NCBI GenBank assembly: GCA_030248215.1
Contig: JASANG010004129.1
Coordinates: 248,001-312,000 of the forward strand
Reading direction: 5' to 3'
DNA: 64,000 nucleotides
Source: Enoplolaimus lenunculus
Lineage: Eukaryota > Nematoda > Enoplea > Enoplida > Thoracostomopsidae
Shown piece by piece: positions 12,019 through 21,158 of this stretch. The position numbers were made by a program, and so were the translations under genes. The notes under the pieces were generated by a model. It was not told where the DNA came from. It saw nothing but the letters and a program-made list of their open reading frames with translations, and did not search any database. Numbering within the stretch: the stretch's first letter is position 1; each line of letters starts with the position of its first letter.

Positions 12019-12151
12019 GACAGCCGGAGCCGCAGAACAGACGGGGCCGCGGGGACAGTCTGGACAGCGTGACCGACGGCAAAACACGACAGCCGAGGCT
12101 GTGGGTGGGAGAGGTGGAAAACTGGTACAGAAGGGACGCTTTTTGCCATTT
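12019..12151 (+). other. Possible exon in GC-rich island (unidentified gene)
   Basis: This GC-rich block ends in a strong donor-like TTT|GTAAGC. Two frames are open across it. One reads like ordinary protein (includes DSLDSVTDGKTRQPRLW) and would leave at phase 2. The acceptor (ATGAG before 12019) has no good pyrimidine tract. No family recognised; GC islands can also be captured or chance sequence. Confidence 0.25.
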
Positions 12152-12284
12152 GTAAGCTTCCTCCAAGACTAAGCTTATGCCTTAACCCTAAACCAGCGGC
12201 ATATTTTTGCTTTCACCCACGAAACTGAAATGTGGAGAGAGAAATTTTTCAGTTATTTTATAGCCAAAGAGGGTGTGCTTAACC

Positions 12285-12410
12285 ACCCTGTAATAATTTT
12301 GGCCCCCTAAAAGATTTTCTACCTTGCTTGTAAGCCGCTGAAATCCCTTGTATGCCCCACCTATAAATTTTTTAGCCAGCCCAGCAAGGTGAGTTGGCTA
12401 CTGGCCTGTA
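12285..12410 (-). repeat. Family H element, reverse orientation
   Basis: Reads as the reverse complement of other H copies: TTTTGGCCCCCTAAAAG, then TACCTTGCTTGTAAGC, CTTGTATGCCCC and TTTTAGCCAGCCC. It lies between the two possible exons of the 12-kb island. Confidence 0.7.
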
Positions 12411-12481
12411 TTTCCCATGGAAAATCTACGATCAAAACAAAATATGTGGTTGGGGGGGGGCACTTTGTACTTTCCAATCAG

Positions 12482-12617
12482 GAAACCGGCTGCCGACCCG
12501 CATCCGCCGCAACGTCAAGGGACCTGAACAGGAGTGTTTTGAGCGCTGGTTTGCCTACGTTGTACTTTTGCTTGTTGTGGTCGTCCCAGACAGCGGGAAG
12601 TCGTTCAGCGTAACGCG
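12482..12617 (+). other. Possible second exon in GC-rich island
   Basis: Preceded by a good acceptor-like TTGTACTTTCCAATCAG and followed by GCG|GTACAT. One frame is open throughout with G/C-biased third positions and codes a basic stretch followed by a hydrophobic segment (FAYVVLLLVVVVP). A different frame would be needed to join the block at 12019-12151, so the connection is unresolved. No family recognised. Confidence 0.25.
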
Positions 12618-12902
12618 GTACATTTCTAGGATATAAAACCTTACTCTAAGTCCTGTTGAAATTGGGTTTTCTTGTATCTGAAGAAGTTTTGGGATTACAG
12701 ATATATTCTTTCAACCCCTGTCTTGTTCTATGCACCTGTTATCCTTGGCGCTTTTCAATTGTTCCTGTGTTTTTATTAAAAAATTAACCAATCAAATAAC
12801 CGGTATACCTTATTCAGAGGTGTACAGTGGCCGAAATATATTTATAGCCTAAACCTAAACCTAAAAACTAGTTAAGTCTAAAGCTTTGGTACTCTATTGA
12901 CG

Positions 12903-13072
12903 AACCCGTAGCCAGCCCACCTTGCTGGGGGGGGGGGGTTAAAAAATTTTCAGCAGGGACATTTAAAGGTTTTCAATGACTTGCAAGCAAGGTTGAAAAT
13001 CTTCTAGGGGCGGCCACAATTTTTTCAGGGTGGGAGCTGAGCCCCCCTGGCCCCCATTGGCTACGGGTCCGT
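12903..13072 (+). repeat. Family H element, full length
   Basis: CCCGTAGCCAGCCCACCTTG to CCCATTGGCTACGGG. The terminal CCCGTAGCC/GGCTACGGG is a 9-bp inverted repeat. The standard internal blocks are present. Confidence 0.8.
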
Positions 13073-13385
13073 CTCTCGACGAGCCTAAAACCTAAGTTAG
13101 GAGCCGCTGAACCAATCAAACAGTACCGTTGCACTATACGGGCCCAATTCCTACAGTAGTCTCGTTTTGATAGGACGTCTTGAGAAAACGCAACAAATGA
13201 GCGTTGTACTGTTGAGTTGAGTACTGAACACCGAAATGCGAAGTCGTTTCAAGGAAACTGACGTGGCTCTAATGAAACTTCAGTGTTTAGGTCACGAATA
13301 TCGTTTTGATTCGTGTTTATAATTTAGGGCCTGGCCAATGAGACACAGGAAAACTGTTTGACTTAGAGATTAAGACGCTTAGGTG

Positions 13386-13625
13386 CACTGTAAGTTTCAA
13401 TGAGTTAAATTTAACTCCTTGAGTCCCCAGAACTCTGCGATTTCCTTTCCCCCACGGGGTTAAACTCAAGCTAAGGTTTAAGAAACGGCTTAAGCCCAAC
13501 CGAAAGCCTTTGCATAAGCCTTTTCCTAAACCTAAGCCTTTAGGGACAACTAACAAGTGCCGATTAGACTTGTATTTAGGCTTACGCATAACCTTAGGCT
13601 TAGGCTTGGCAGAACATGGACCGTA
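13386..13625. repeat. Degenerate TTAGGC-variant tracts and family D end
   Basis: A family D-like start (CACTGTAAGTTTCAATGAGT) is followed by two blocks of diverged CCTAAG / CTTAGG hexamers in opposite orientation at 13450-13545 and 13577-13610. This looks like the remnant of an inverted TTAGGC element. Confidence 0.45.
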
Positions 13626-14131
13626 ATTTTTGTACAATTCTTGCCAAAAGCTTGTATTTTTAGATATGGAAGCATATTGTGTAATTGTTTCATATCACAT
13701 TATATAGATTTTTATTACCTGGCTAAATTTAACGTGATTTTAGCTGACTAATTTTGCTTCATCTCCGGATCCGGTGTTTTCCATTTCCGGTTGCAATCCG
13801 CGGATCGGAATTATCCGCGTTGGTTCTGGTTATAAATGGCCTAAAAGATAGGTATATATGTCTTATAAGGATAATCCAGCAGATTTTGCTTTTGGGTTCA
13901 AAATTTAACCCCTTCTCACATTGAGTTGACAGGGGAAATAGAAAATATTCATGTCAGAAAGGGTTAATTTCTAGCTTATAAATCTACCGGGTAAGAGTGG
14001 TATGGAATCATTTTCAATACGTGGGACCGATCCCTACCCTTGCTATTCGTTCCAGATATCGGCTTGATTCCAGCATTTATTTCCTGGACTGGGGCGTTCA
14101 CAGAATTCCATTTCGGGAGGGTAAAATTTCC

Positions 14132-14304
14132 GACCCATCGTAAGGATCAGTGGTGGAACGTTTTTGGCTGGATTGCAATGGAGTAAGCTTAAGCTTAGAC
14201 TAATTTTTTGACTTATGCCAAGGATTCAGTCATAAGCTCATTCTAGTGTTTAGGTTTAGGAATATGATTATTCTACTGTTACGGGCGTGTTATATACATT
14301 GGTC
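14132..14304 (+). repeat. Family A MITE, diverged
   Basis: GACCCATCGTAAGGATCAGT at the left and the complement ending TATACATTGGTC. Internal TTGCAATGGAGTAAGCTTAA and few TTAGGC units. An older copy. Confidence 0.7.
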
Positions 14305-14382
14305 AAAGTTTTTAACATTTCAATCCAGCAGGTTAGCCGACTATCCATTTCTGTACAAATTTTAAGATGGGGAGCAGAAACA

Positions 14383-14595
14383 GAGGCGGATGCAAACATT
14401 TTTTGACGGGGCAGGCGGGCTGACAAGTGTTATAAAACGCACAAATTGTAAGGTAACATGGACCTTATCATTTTATTAGCAAAAAATTTTCTGAGTGCGA
14501 AAAATTGTAAGGTAGGAACCATATCATTTTAGCACAAAAAAGATTTCTGACGGGGGGGAGGCGTACGTTCCCCGCCCCCCCTTCTGGATCGGCTA
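14383..14595 (+). repeat. Family J element
   Basis: Contains two to three copies of an AATTGTAAGGTA / ATCATTTTA module and a G/C-run end (GACGGGGGGGAGGCG). The same module order occurs at 31.5-31.8 and 38.05-38.3 kb. Confidence 0.65.
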
Positions 14596-14735
14596 GTGAG
14601 CACGTATTCTGTTCGGCATTGTCAACACACTCGTGTATATGTCTCATGAGACTTTAGTATTGTTTATAATATACTCGAGTACATTTATCATATAAATAAT
14701 TGTCAGTTGCAATTTGTTTTGACATAATTGGTTAC

Positions 14736-15086
14736 TTATTGCGCAGCGGTGCTACTCGGAGCAAATACACGCATTTTTTTCGATATTTCAACATCAAACT
14801 TTTCGATCCCCCTGGCCAACGGTCGAATGGGGCACAACGAGCGTAGGCATATTTGGGCGACTCCTAGAAATGGTGTCGACGCTTCGCTGGTGTCGAAATG
14901 AAAGTAATCGTGGCGTAGCCACTTGAATTTTTTGGCTGGCTCTAAACAACGAACGACGGCTATTGGAACCGCAACAATTTTGTAAACTTTTGACAAAGAA
15001 GTAATAATTGTCATTGTTGCTGAGTTGTTTGAGTTGCAAACAAAAGCACCAATATTTAAGAGTGCAACGAGGGAATCGAGATCCAT
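14736..15086 (-). CDS. Small hypothetical open frame (116 codons), doubtful
   Basis: An uninterrupted frame from an ATG at 15086 to a stop at 14736. The second half has a charged, non-repetitive composition (AKKFKWLRHDYFHFDTSE). A second overlapping frame is also open for 81 codons, which weakens the case. No signal peptide, membrane segment or known domain seen. It lies outside the recognised repeat copies. Confidence 0.15.
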   Translation of the reverse strand: MDLDSLVALLNIGAFVCNSNNSATMTIITSLSKVYKIVAVPIAVVRCLEPAKKFKWLRHDYFHFDTSEASTPFLGVAQICLRSLCPIRPLARGIEKFDVEISKKMRVFAPSSTAAQ

Positions 15087-15163
15087 TTTATCCGAGTACG
15101 TAAAATTCTACATACCTATATATATATACATATACATATATATAGATATATATATGTATATAT

Positions 15164-15548
15164 CAGGGTGCAACCGGAATTACTATTTACCGGAACCGGA
15201 ATTTGAAAAATTTACCGGAACCGGAATTGGAAAGTGAAAAATGCATTTCACCAAAAATTTCATTTTAATCTTATTTTTTGCTCTATTATTTGTGAAATAA
15301 CCTTAGTCGAACATAGGTATTTATTTTATTTGTTGTATTTTAGATTTTCATCATCGACTGAAGCGAAATCCACCATCAATGGCTTATATTCGGAGTACAA
15401 GTAGCTTTCAAAAGAGATTCTTAAAAATTAGCAAAGTTAACAAAACGGCCAAATTATAACACCGGAATTTTTAAATCCGGTAAAAATTTACCGGAACCGG
15501 AACCTGAAGGTGAAAAAATGCCGGAACCGCAATTCCGGTTGCACCCTG
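15164..15548. repeat. Family F element, complete
   Basis: Perfect inverted ends CAGGGTGCAACCGGAATT and AATTCCGGTTGCACCCTG, with subterminal ACCGGAACCGGAA repeats on both sides and an AT-rich core. It sits inside a TATATA microsatellite that continues on both sides (15115-15160, 15549-15614), suggesting AT-repeat targeting. Confidence 0.85.
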
Positions 15549-15614
15549 GTATATATATAGATATATATAGATATATATTTTTTTATATATAGATATACAT
15601 ATATAGATATATAT

Positions 15615-15760
15615 CAGGGTGCAACCGGAATTATAAAATACCGGGGCGGGAACCGGAAAATAAAAAATATTTGTTAGCGAAAAATTTATTTTTAACGCTA
15701 TTTTATCGCTTTTAATGCTGTAAACACACCATTTAGAATGTGAAAATTTTGGCAATACAC
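15615..15760. repeat. Second family F end
   Basis: CAGGGTGCAACCGGAATTAT and ACCGGGGCGGGAACCGGAA start a second copy straight after the AT spacer. No matching right end is evident. Confidence 0.55.
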
Positions 15761-16621
15761 GCTCGGACAGTTTTATATAAATAAGTTCGAATATCCGTTT
15801 GCTGATTTACCGGCGTTTTTCTGCTTCATCATCCTGAAAACTAAACCAAACAGCTTCGTGGTGCGGCAATTGTAGCCAATAAAGCCTCGGTGTCCGTAAG
15901 GTATCCAATCATAAGTCACCGTTTATACGCATGATATTGCGGAACTAGCAAATAGCATTTGGGGCAAAAATAAATTTACAATTTTTCTTATATTTTTACA
16001 GATTATTTTTCCAACTCTTTAAGCAAGAAATCAGACTGTTTGCGATGTATTCTGTTATCCTCGTTAGAAACGGCCTTACAGTTATTAACCAATGTCAGTA
16101 TTTAGTCTTAACTAAAATATTCAAATCAACTATATTTCTGCACCGAAACTCTAACATTATTACCTATGCGTTATTTAGCCTCATAGAGCTAATTAGTCGC
16201 CGATACAAGCTGCAGACTTCTAGAGTAGTGATTTTGTCATATATATACATATATATACACATATATATACATACATACATATATATACGGCGAAATATGC
16301 CTACGTGGCACAGGATATGGGGACTAGCGATGTCGCATGATAAATTATTCTGTTGACAATCTCAAGGTCAACTCGCAAAACGTAAACATTGATACACAGC
16401 TGTGGCAGTTATTTGTCAAATGAGGCTGTTGGTCGGTCTTTTAAGGATTGTAACACGACAGGGATGCAAGAGCTGTTATGGAAGGTAAATTTTCAAGGGA
16501 ACAACAAAATAAAGCGGCACAATGCTGGTAGCTGACAAAACCGGCAGAACTGATGGTAAATCTAAACCTGTTGTGATTTGGATTAAGTTTAATTGATCCG
16601 TTTTAAAGATCAATTGAACTG
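15761..16621. other. Unassigned, with ATATAC microsatellite
   Basis: A short-period ATATAC tract lies at about 16238-16287. Nothing else recognised. Confidence 0.4.
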
Positions 16622-17082
16622 AGGGTGCAAACTGGATAGTCAAAATAACGGAAACAGAAAACGGATGTTAAAGTATAATGCGAGGTTCACGTTATAACCG
16701 GGACAGCTTGCGACACGTCGCAATTAGACTATTGGGTAACATTTTGTCTGCATATAGACACTATATCATATTCAAAAACTTGTATTTGTCCGTGATCCAC
16801 CTGCCCCGGTTATAACCTGAATAATCCTGCATAAAAGTTTCGGAGATGTTTTATTTTTCTGCCAACACAATTGAGGCGTGCAAATATTCACTGGGCTTTC
16901 TTTAGTTTAAAGAAAAAATAGCGGATGCACCGAAATTTTTAAGATTTTGGATCAGTTTGATAATTTAACAAATTTTGAGCGTAAATCTCACCGAATTTCC
17001 GGTATTCCTATATTTTCGGAAACGAGAACGAACAACGATTTTAACCGGCCGGAACGGTCACAGATATCCGGTTACACCCTGG
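16622..17082. repeat. Family F element (host of a nested foldback)
   Basis: Ends AGGGTGCAAACTGGATAG and GATATCCGGTTACACCCT. Internal sequence matches the copies at 7.8 and 34.2 kb in reverse (ATGTTTTATTTTTCTGCCAA). Interrupted at 16679-16831 by a different element. Confidence 0.7.
16679..16831. mobile_element. Nested foldback MITE with TAA target duplication
   Basis: Arms share GTTATAACCGGG / CCCCGGTTATAAC. TAA stands at 16676-16678 and again at 16832-16834. Comparison with uninterrupted relatives (which read GTATAAAAG) supports a 3-bp duplication, the pattern of PIF/Harbinger elements. Confidence 0.65.
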
Positions 17083-17167
17083 TGGTAGCTCTAAAACTCT
17101 GAAACTGACGAAATTTGTCTAGAACTCAACATTTGAGTTCACAAGTTAAGTTTGGTTATAATGAGTT

Positions 17168-17356
17168 AGCCAATGTTACTTCAACGGGCGTCCAGGTTTC
17201 TGGTGGGTTTAGAAAAGAGTAGCTTTCGATTCTAGATTACATTTGTCTTGCTTAGGTTTAGACTTAGGCTTAATAGGAGCACACTTTTGCAACGCTTAGG
17301 TTTAGACTTACGAATACGCTTAATGTACTGTTACGTCCCTAAAAGTAACATTGGCC
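17168..17356 (+). mobile_element. Family B TTAGGC MITE
   Basis: Left end AGCCAATGTTACTTCAACGG and right end CCTAAAAGTAACATTGGCC. The flanks AATGAGTT and ATAGAGTT match at 6 of 8 positions. The body has diverged TTAGGC units. Confidence 0.8.
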
Positions 17357-17599
17357 ATAGAGTTTATACGAACAGTTTTAAGGATCAACAGAAGTTATTT
17401 CCGTTTGATTAATACTCGAGGTCACAAGGCACTGATATTGGCAAAAATTTCAAAATAGCACCATTTTGAGAAACCGCTGACTTGGAAAAACGGACGAGAC
17501 CTTGAAGTATACAACGCAAATTTTATGTAGCACCTACAATCAAAATGGATTCTGAAAAGCGGCACTGACCATAAATTTTAAGGTTGACGAAGTTAGAGC

Positions 17600-17690
17600 C
17601 TTCTAGCGTACGATGCCACAGAGTGACGGACGATATAACCGACAGCACCAAGCGGGGCCGACAACCAGCATAGCACCACCCTTGACGCAG
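17600..17690. repeat. Family E fragment
   Basis: GACGGACGATATAACCGACA to the end-like CATAGCACCACCCTT. Short and worn. Confidence 0.45.
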
Positions 17691-17792
17691 TTGTAATTAG
17701 TTGCCAAAACTGTTGTATAATTTTTTGGTTCGTATATAAACAAAGTTTGCGCTGTTTACTTCCCTCGAATACATTCTCGGTTGGTCACGATT

Positions 17793-17947
17793 AGGGTGGG
17801 ATATACTTTTGATGACGTCCGTCGCCGTCCGTCACCGTCAGGGGTCGTACGTTACCGTTCGTCACCCTACGCGATCGTACGTGAGTAATTCGTGTCCACG
17901 ATGACGCACGGTGACGGACGTCACCGGACGTCATCAAAATTATTGTG
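17793..17947. repeat. Family E element without minisatellite
   Basis: Begins AGGGTGGGATATACTTTTGA and carries CCGTCGCCGTCCGTCACCGT and its complement around a GATCGTACGTGAG centre. A compact form of the family. Confidence 0.7.
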
Positions 17948-18164
17948 CCATTTTTAAACTTGAACCAGGATCGTGTATTAGCTATGTATTTAGTGGAAGC
18001 ATAAACTCGTCCCCGAACAACTGATAACCGATATTCAAACGTCTGCTTGAGTGATACAAACGACTTGGGCTAAACCTTAAAACACGAAAAATATCAAAAT
18101 TCAATGCTATATGTTAACAACGAAGTGACAAGGAAGTATATCTTAGTTTTATGACGAAAAGTTC

Positions 18165-18447
18165 GGCCTGTGCTACTTTTAAGGCTGTAACTGTAGGTTA
18201 AGCGTATTCCGAAGCCTAAGCCTAAGCGTTGCAATAGCGTATTCCCAAGCCTAAGCCTAAGCGTAAGCGTTGTAAAAGCGTATTCCTAAGCCTAAGCGTA
18301 AGCGTTGCAAAAGCGTATTCCTAAGCCTAAGCCTAAGCGTTGCAAAAGCGTATTCCTAAGCCTAAGCAAAAAATGTAGTCTAGAATGTAAGCCTACTCTT
18401 TTACGGACCCACCAGAAACCAAGATGGTCATTAAAGTAACGTGGGCC
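18165..18447 (-). mobile_element. Family B TTAGGC MITE with internally amplified unit
   Basis: Flanked by AAAAGTTC and AAAAGTTT (7 of 8). Ends GGCCTGTGCTACTTTTAAGG and CATTAAAGTAACGTGGGCC. Inside, a unit of about 33-40 bp made of GCGTATTCCTAAGCCTAAGC plus GTAAGCGTTGCAAAA is repeated about five times, making this copy about 100 bp longer than the usual 185 bp. Confidence 0.85.
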
Positions 18448-18594
18448 AAAAGTTTGGTTGAACTGAATCTACGATTAGACTGACAAATCGAAACAGTTCA
18501 ATGGCTTTTGCAAGCAGTTGTACTGGTGTCTCGAATTTTCTCGAGGCAGATAAGAAAATGATGAAGGATTTGGTTTCAGTCTGATATATTGGCT

Positions 18595-19041
18595 TTGAGT
18601 CAAATTTGACTCTGGCGGAGTCGAATTTGACTTAGTTTGCGCAGTCCCGTGGAGCCTATTTCGGAGAGAGTCAATTGAACTCACCGTTTTTTGCAGTGTA
18701 AAGACATAAACATTGGACTGACAAAGTATTCCGGTGGCGCTATGCTTGTCGTGGCGTCGGACGGAACGAAAACCGAATGACGACACCGGACTTCCCCAAA
18801 AGTATAGCACCATACTGAAACAGCGCAGAAAAATTGCAAACAAAATTGTTAAAGTAGCAATAATAAAATAAACAAATGCGAGAAGAAATACATTTTTTTC
18901 TTCTTTTTGATTTCTACATCCAATCAAACTGAGTCAAATTCGACTCACTGAGCGATTGTGCCTCGAATTTTGACTCAGTTTGTGTAGTCAGGAAAAGCTT
19001 ATTTCGGAGAGAGTCAATTTAACTCACCATTTTTTGCAGTG
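18595..19041. repeat. Family C copies with short family E-like insert
   Basis: A right half of family C (18595-18699) and a second copy missing its left arm (18925-19041) bracket a 225-bp spacer. The spacer contains GTGGCGCTATGCTTGTCG and CAAAAGTATAGCACCATACT, resembling the ends of a small family E element (about 18733-18822). Confidence 0.6.
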
Positions 19042-19075
19042 TGTATACAGCAACTATCAAAAAGTTTAGCAGTAT

Positions 19076-19292
19076 ACTACAAAAACTAGTGAGTCAAATT
19101 GACTCTCCGAAATAGGCTCTACGGGACAACACAAACCGATTCAAATTCGACACCGCCAGCGTCAAATTCTACTCACTGAGCGACTCGGGTGAGTCGAATT
19201 TGACTCTGGCGGATCGAAATTGACTCAGGTTGTGGATTTCGAGAAAAGCCTATTTTGGTGAGAGTCAATTTGACTCACCATGTTTTGCAGTG
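19076..19292. repeat. Family C foldback MITE
   Basis: TACTACAAAAACTAGTGAGTC to CACCATGTTTTGCAGTG, with both arms present. Confidence 0.8.
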
Positions 19293-19339
19293 TAGGTTTT
19301 CAAATTCAATAACTATTGCAGTTGTTAAAGTCAGCTTAT

Positions 19340-19445
19340 GCGAAGAATGTGCTGAAGTTGGAGTCTCAGTATTCACTGATTCGAAAGTTACGAGATCTAT
19401 AACCAACTAGTGATAGGTGGTACGCACATATGAGAATAGGGGCCC
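19340..19445. repeat. Family G, one arm
   Basis: Contains GATTCGAAAGTTACGAGATC, ACTAGTGATAGGTGGTACGC and ends CACATATGAGAATAGGGGCC, matching the right arm of complete G copies at 43.6 and 44.3 kb. Confidence 0.6.
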
Positions 19446-19561
19446 AGCGAACTGTGCTTAACAAGTTGCAAAGTATCGCGTTAATCTGAGCAAGAGTGAA
19501 TGACCGACCACTCTTTCGCAAGATTGTGCAACTAGCGAAATTTGAGTGATACAAAATGTAC

Positions 19562-19680
19562 CATTGGGCGTTGCGTTTTTGACCAAATCCCTTATTTAAG
19601 GGTTCGATGCAATCGTAATACTTGTTACCCCCCTTAAATAAGGAAAAAATTATAATTTTCTAGAGAGCACCGTACGAAAC
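19562..19680. repeat. Family I fragment
   Basis: GCGTTGCGTTTTTGACCAAA, then CCCTTATTTAAGGG, GTAATACTTGTTACC and a CTAGAGAGCACCGTACG block also found in the copy at 2.25 kb (ACTCTCTAGCAG). Confidence 0.55.
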
Positions 19681-19686
19681 TGCATA

Positions 19687-19845
19687 CACAATAAAAACGG
19701 TGAGTCAAATTGACTCTCTCCGAAATTGGCTCTATGAGACTACGCAAATTGAGTCAAATTCGAGTCTGTCAGAATCAAATTTGACTCATTGCGTCGCACG
19801 TTTGACTCCGGCTAAGTTGAATTTGACTCAGTTTGTGTACTGTAT
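19687..19845. repeat. Family C, right end lost
   Basis: GAGTCAAATTGACTCTCTCC onward to CAGTTTGTGTACTG, where a different sequence begins. Confidence 0.7.
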
Positions 19846-19990
19846 TGACCCGAATAAGAGGGGGTAATAAGAGGGGTCCCCATTTTGAGTCCAAATCAAT
19901 AGGAGTCCGTATACCTAATAAGAGTCCATAAGCGGATAGAGTCCCTAAACCCTAATTAGAGTCCATAAATGTCTATTCGCCATAATTTTA
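19846..19990. repeat. Degenerate AGAGTCC/AATAAGAG tandem
   Basis: Short imperfect repeats of AATAAGAG and AGAGTCCATAA fill this stretch, with GGGGT/CCCC near the left edge. It may be one end of another foldback family. Confidence 0.45.
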
Positions 19991-20239
19991 ACGCATAAAT
20001 GACTCCAGGACCAAATAATTTGAGTTAACTTTAAAGCGTACCTAAATTTTGAACATACATTCATCATTATTACCTTGTATTATCGCTCAAGCTATTGACA
20101 CAATACAAATAAATGTTTAATTCGACGGATAATTGCAGTACCGGATATATATCAGTAACGAAGGGTGGCGGAGCGTGGGTTGCACACTCTTGTTTTATCA
20201 TCCACTCTTGACCAGAAAAACCTGTCAAGTCATTATGTT

Positions 20240-20505
20240 TCGTTTATTTAAGCTGGTAAATATTTTTCATCATTGAATAATAACAAAACTTTCAAATTGT
20301 ATTGGAAGTCACTCATAGCGTTTAAACGAAATCATTCGTTCTTACGCTTTACACTTATCCTTAGGAATATGCTTATACTACTTTTACGGCCCTGTTCTAT
20401 ACGTTGACCCATTTATTTAAGCTGATAAATATTATCAGTTGAATAATAACACAACTTTCAACCAGCATTGGAAACCACTCGGTGTTCAAACGAAATCATT
20501 ACTTG
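20240..20505. repeat. Direct duplication around a family A fragment
   Basis: About 95 bp at 20240-20335 (TTTATTTAAGCTGGTAAATA ... AACGAAATCATT) recurs diverged at about 20411-20500. Between them is the right end of a family A element (GGAATATGCTTATACTAC ... ACGGCCCTGTTCTATACG). The original insertion was probably followed by local duplication. Confidence 0.6.
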
Positions 20506-20689
20506 GACATTCGTGTTGATTTGATGACAATGTCGAATTTCGTTATAAACTTATTTTCACCAGCCAACAAAGCGTAGACCACGACCAGTAATCAATCCAA
20601 CTACAGAAAAATTTTCGCCAAACGTTCTACATGATACTGTATTCACTTAGTATTATTAGCTAAGTAATTAAATAACCAACGAACCCGTC

Positions 20690-21158
20690 AACTACAACAA
20701 CAAGCAACACCAGCAGCAACACCACCACCAACAACAACAACAACAACCGCATCAACGTCATCATCATCATCATCAACAGTAAACAACAACAATAAACAAC
20801 AACAGCAAACAACAAACAACAAATTACAACAAACAACAACAGCAACAAAAACAACAGCATCAACGTCATCACCAACATCATCAACAACAAACAACAACAA
20901 ACAACAACAAACAACAACAAGAAACAACAACCAAGGAACAAACAACAACGACAACGAATAACAGCAAACAACAACAACAACCAATAACAGCAAACAGCAA
21001 CACCAACAACAACAAACAACAACAACAAACAACAACAAACAACAACAACAAACAACAACAACAACAACAACAAACAACAACAAACAACAATAAACAACAA
21101 CAAACAACAACAACAACAACAAACAACAACAAACAACAACAAACAACAACAAACAACA
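20690..21158 (+). repeat. CAA-rich leader of the MAB21-like gene
   Basis: About 470 bp composed almost wholly of CAA/ACA/AAC with many CAACAACAAA decamers. It runs straight into the ATG at 21159. Reading frame slips at each decamer and TAA codons occur, so it is not an obvious coding extension. The likeliest role is an unstructured 5' untranslated leader. The long valine/leucine/cysteine frames on the opposite strand are artefacts of the repeat. Confidence 0.7.

Noticed and set aside
18165-18447. Internal telomere or chromosome-fusion site
   Set aside because: The TTAGGC units lie inside an element with inverted ends and target duplications, so a transposon explains them.
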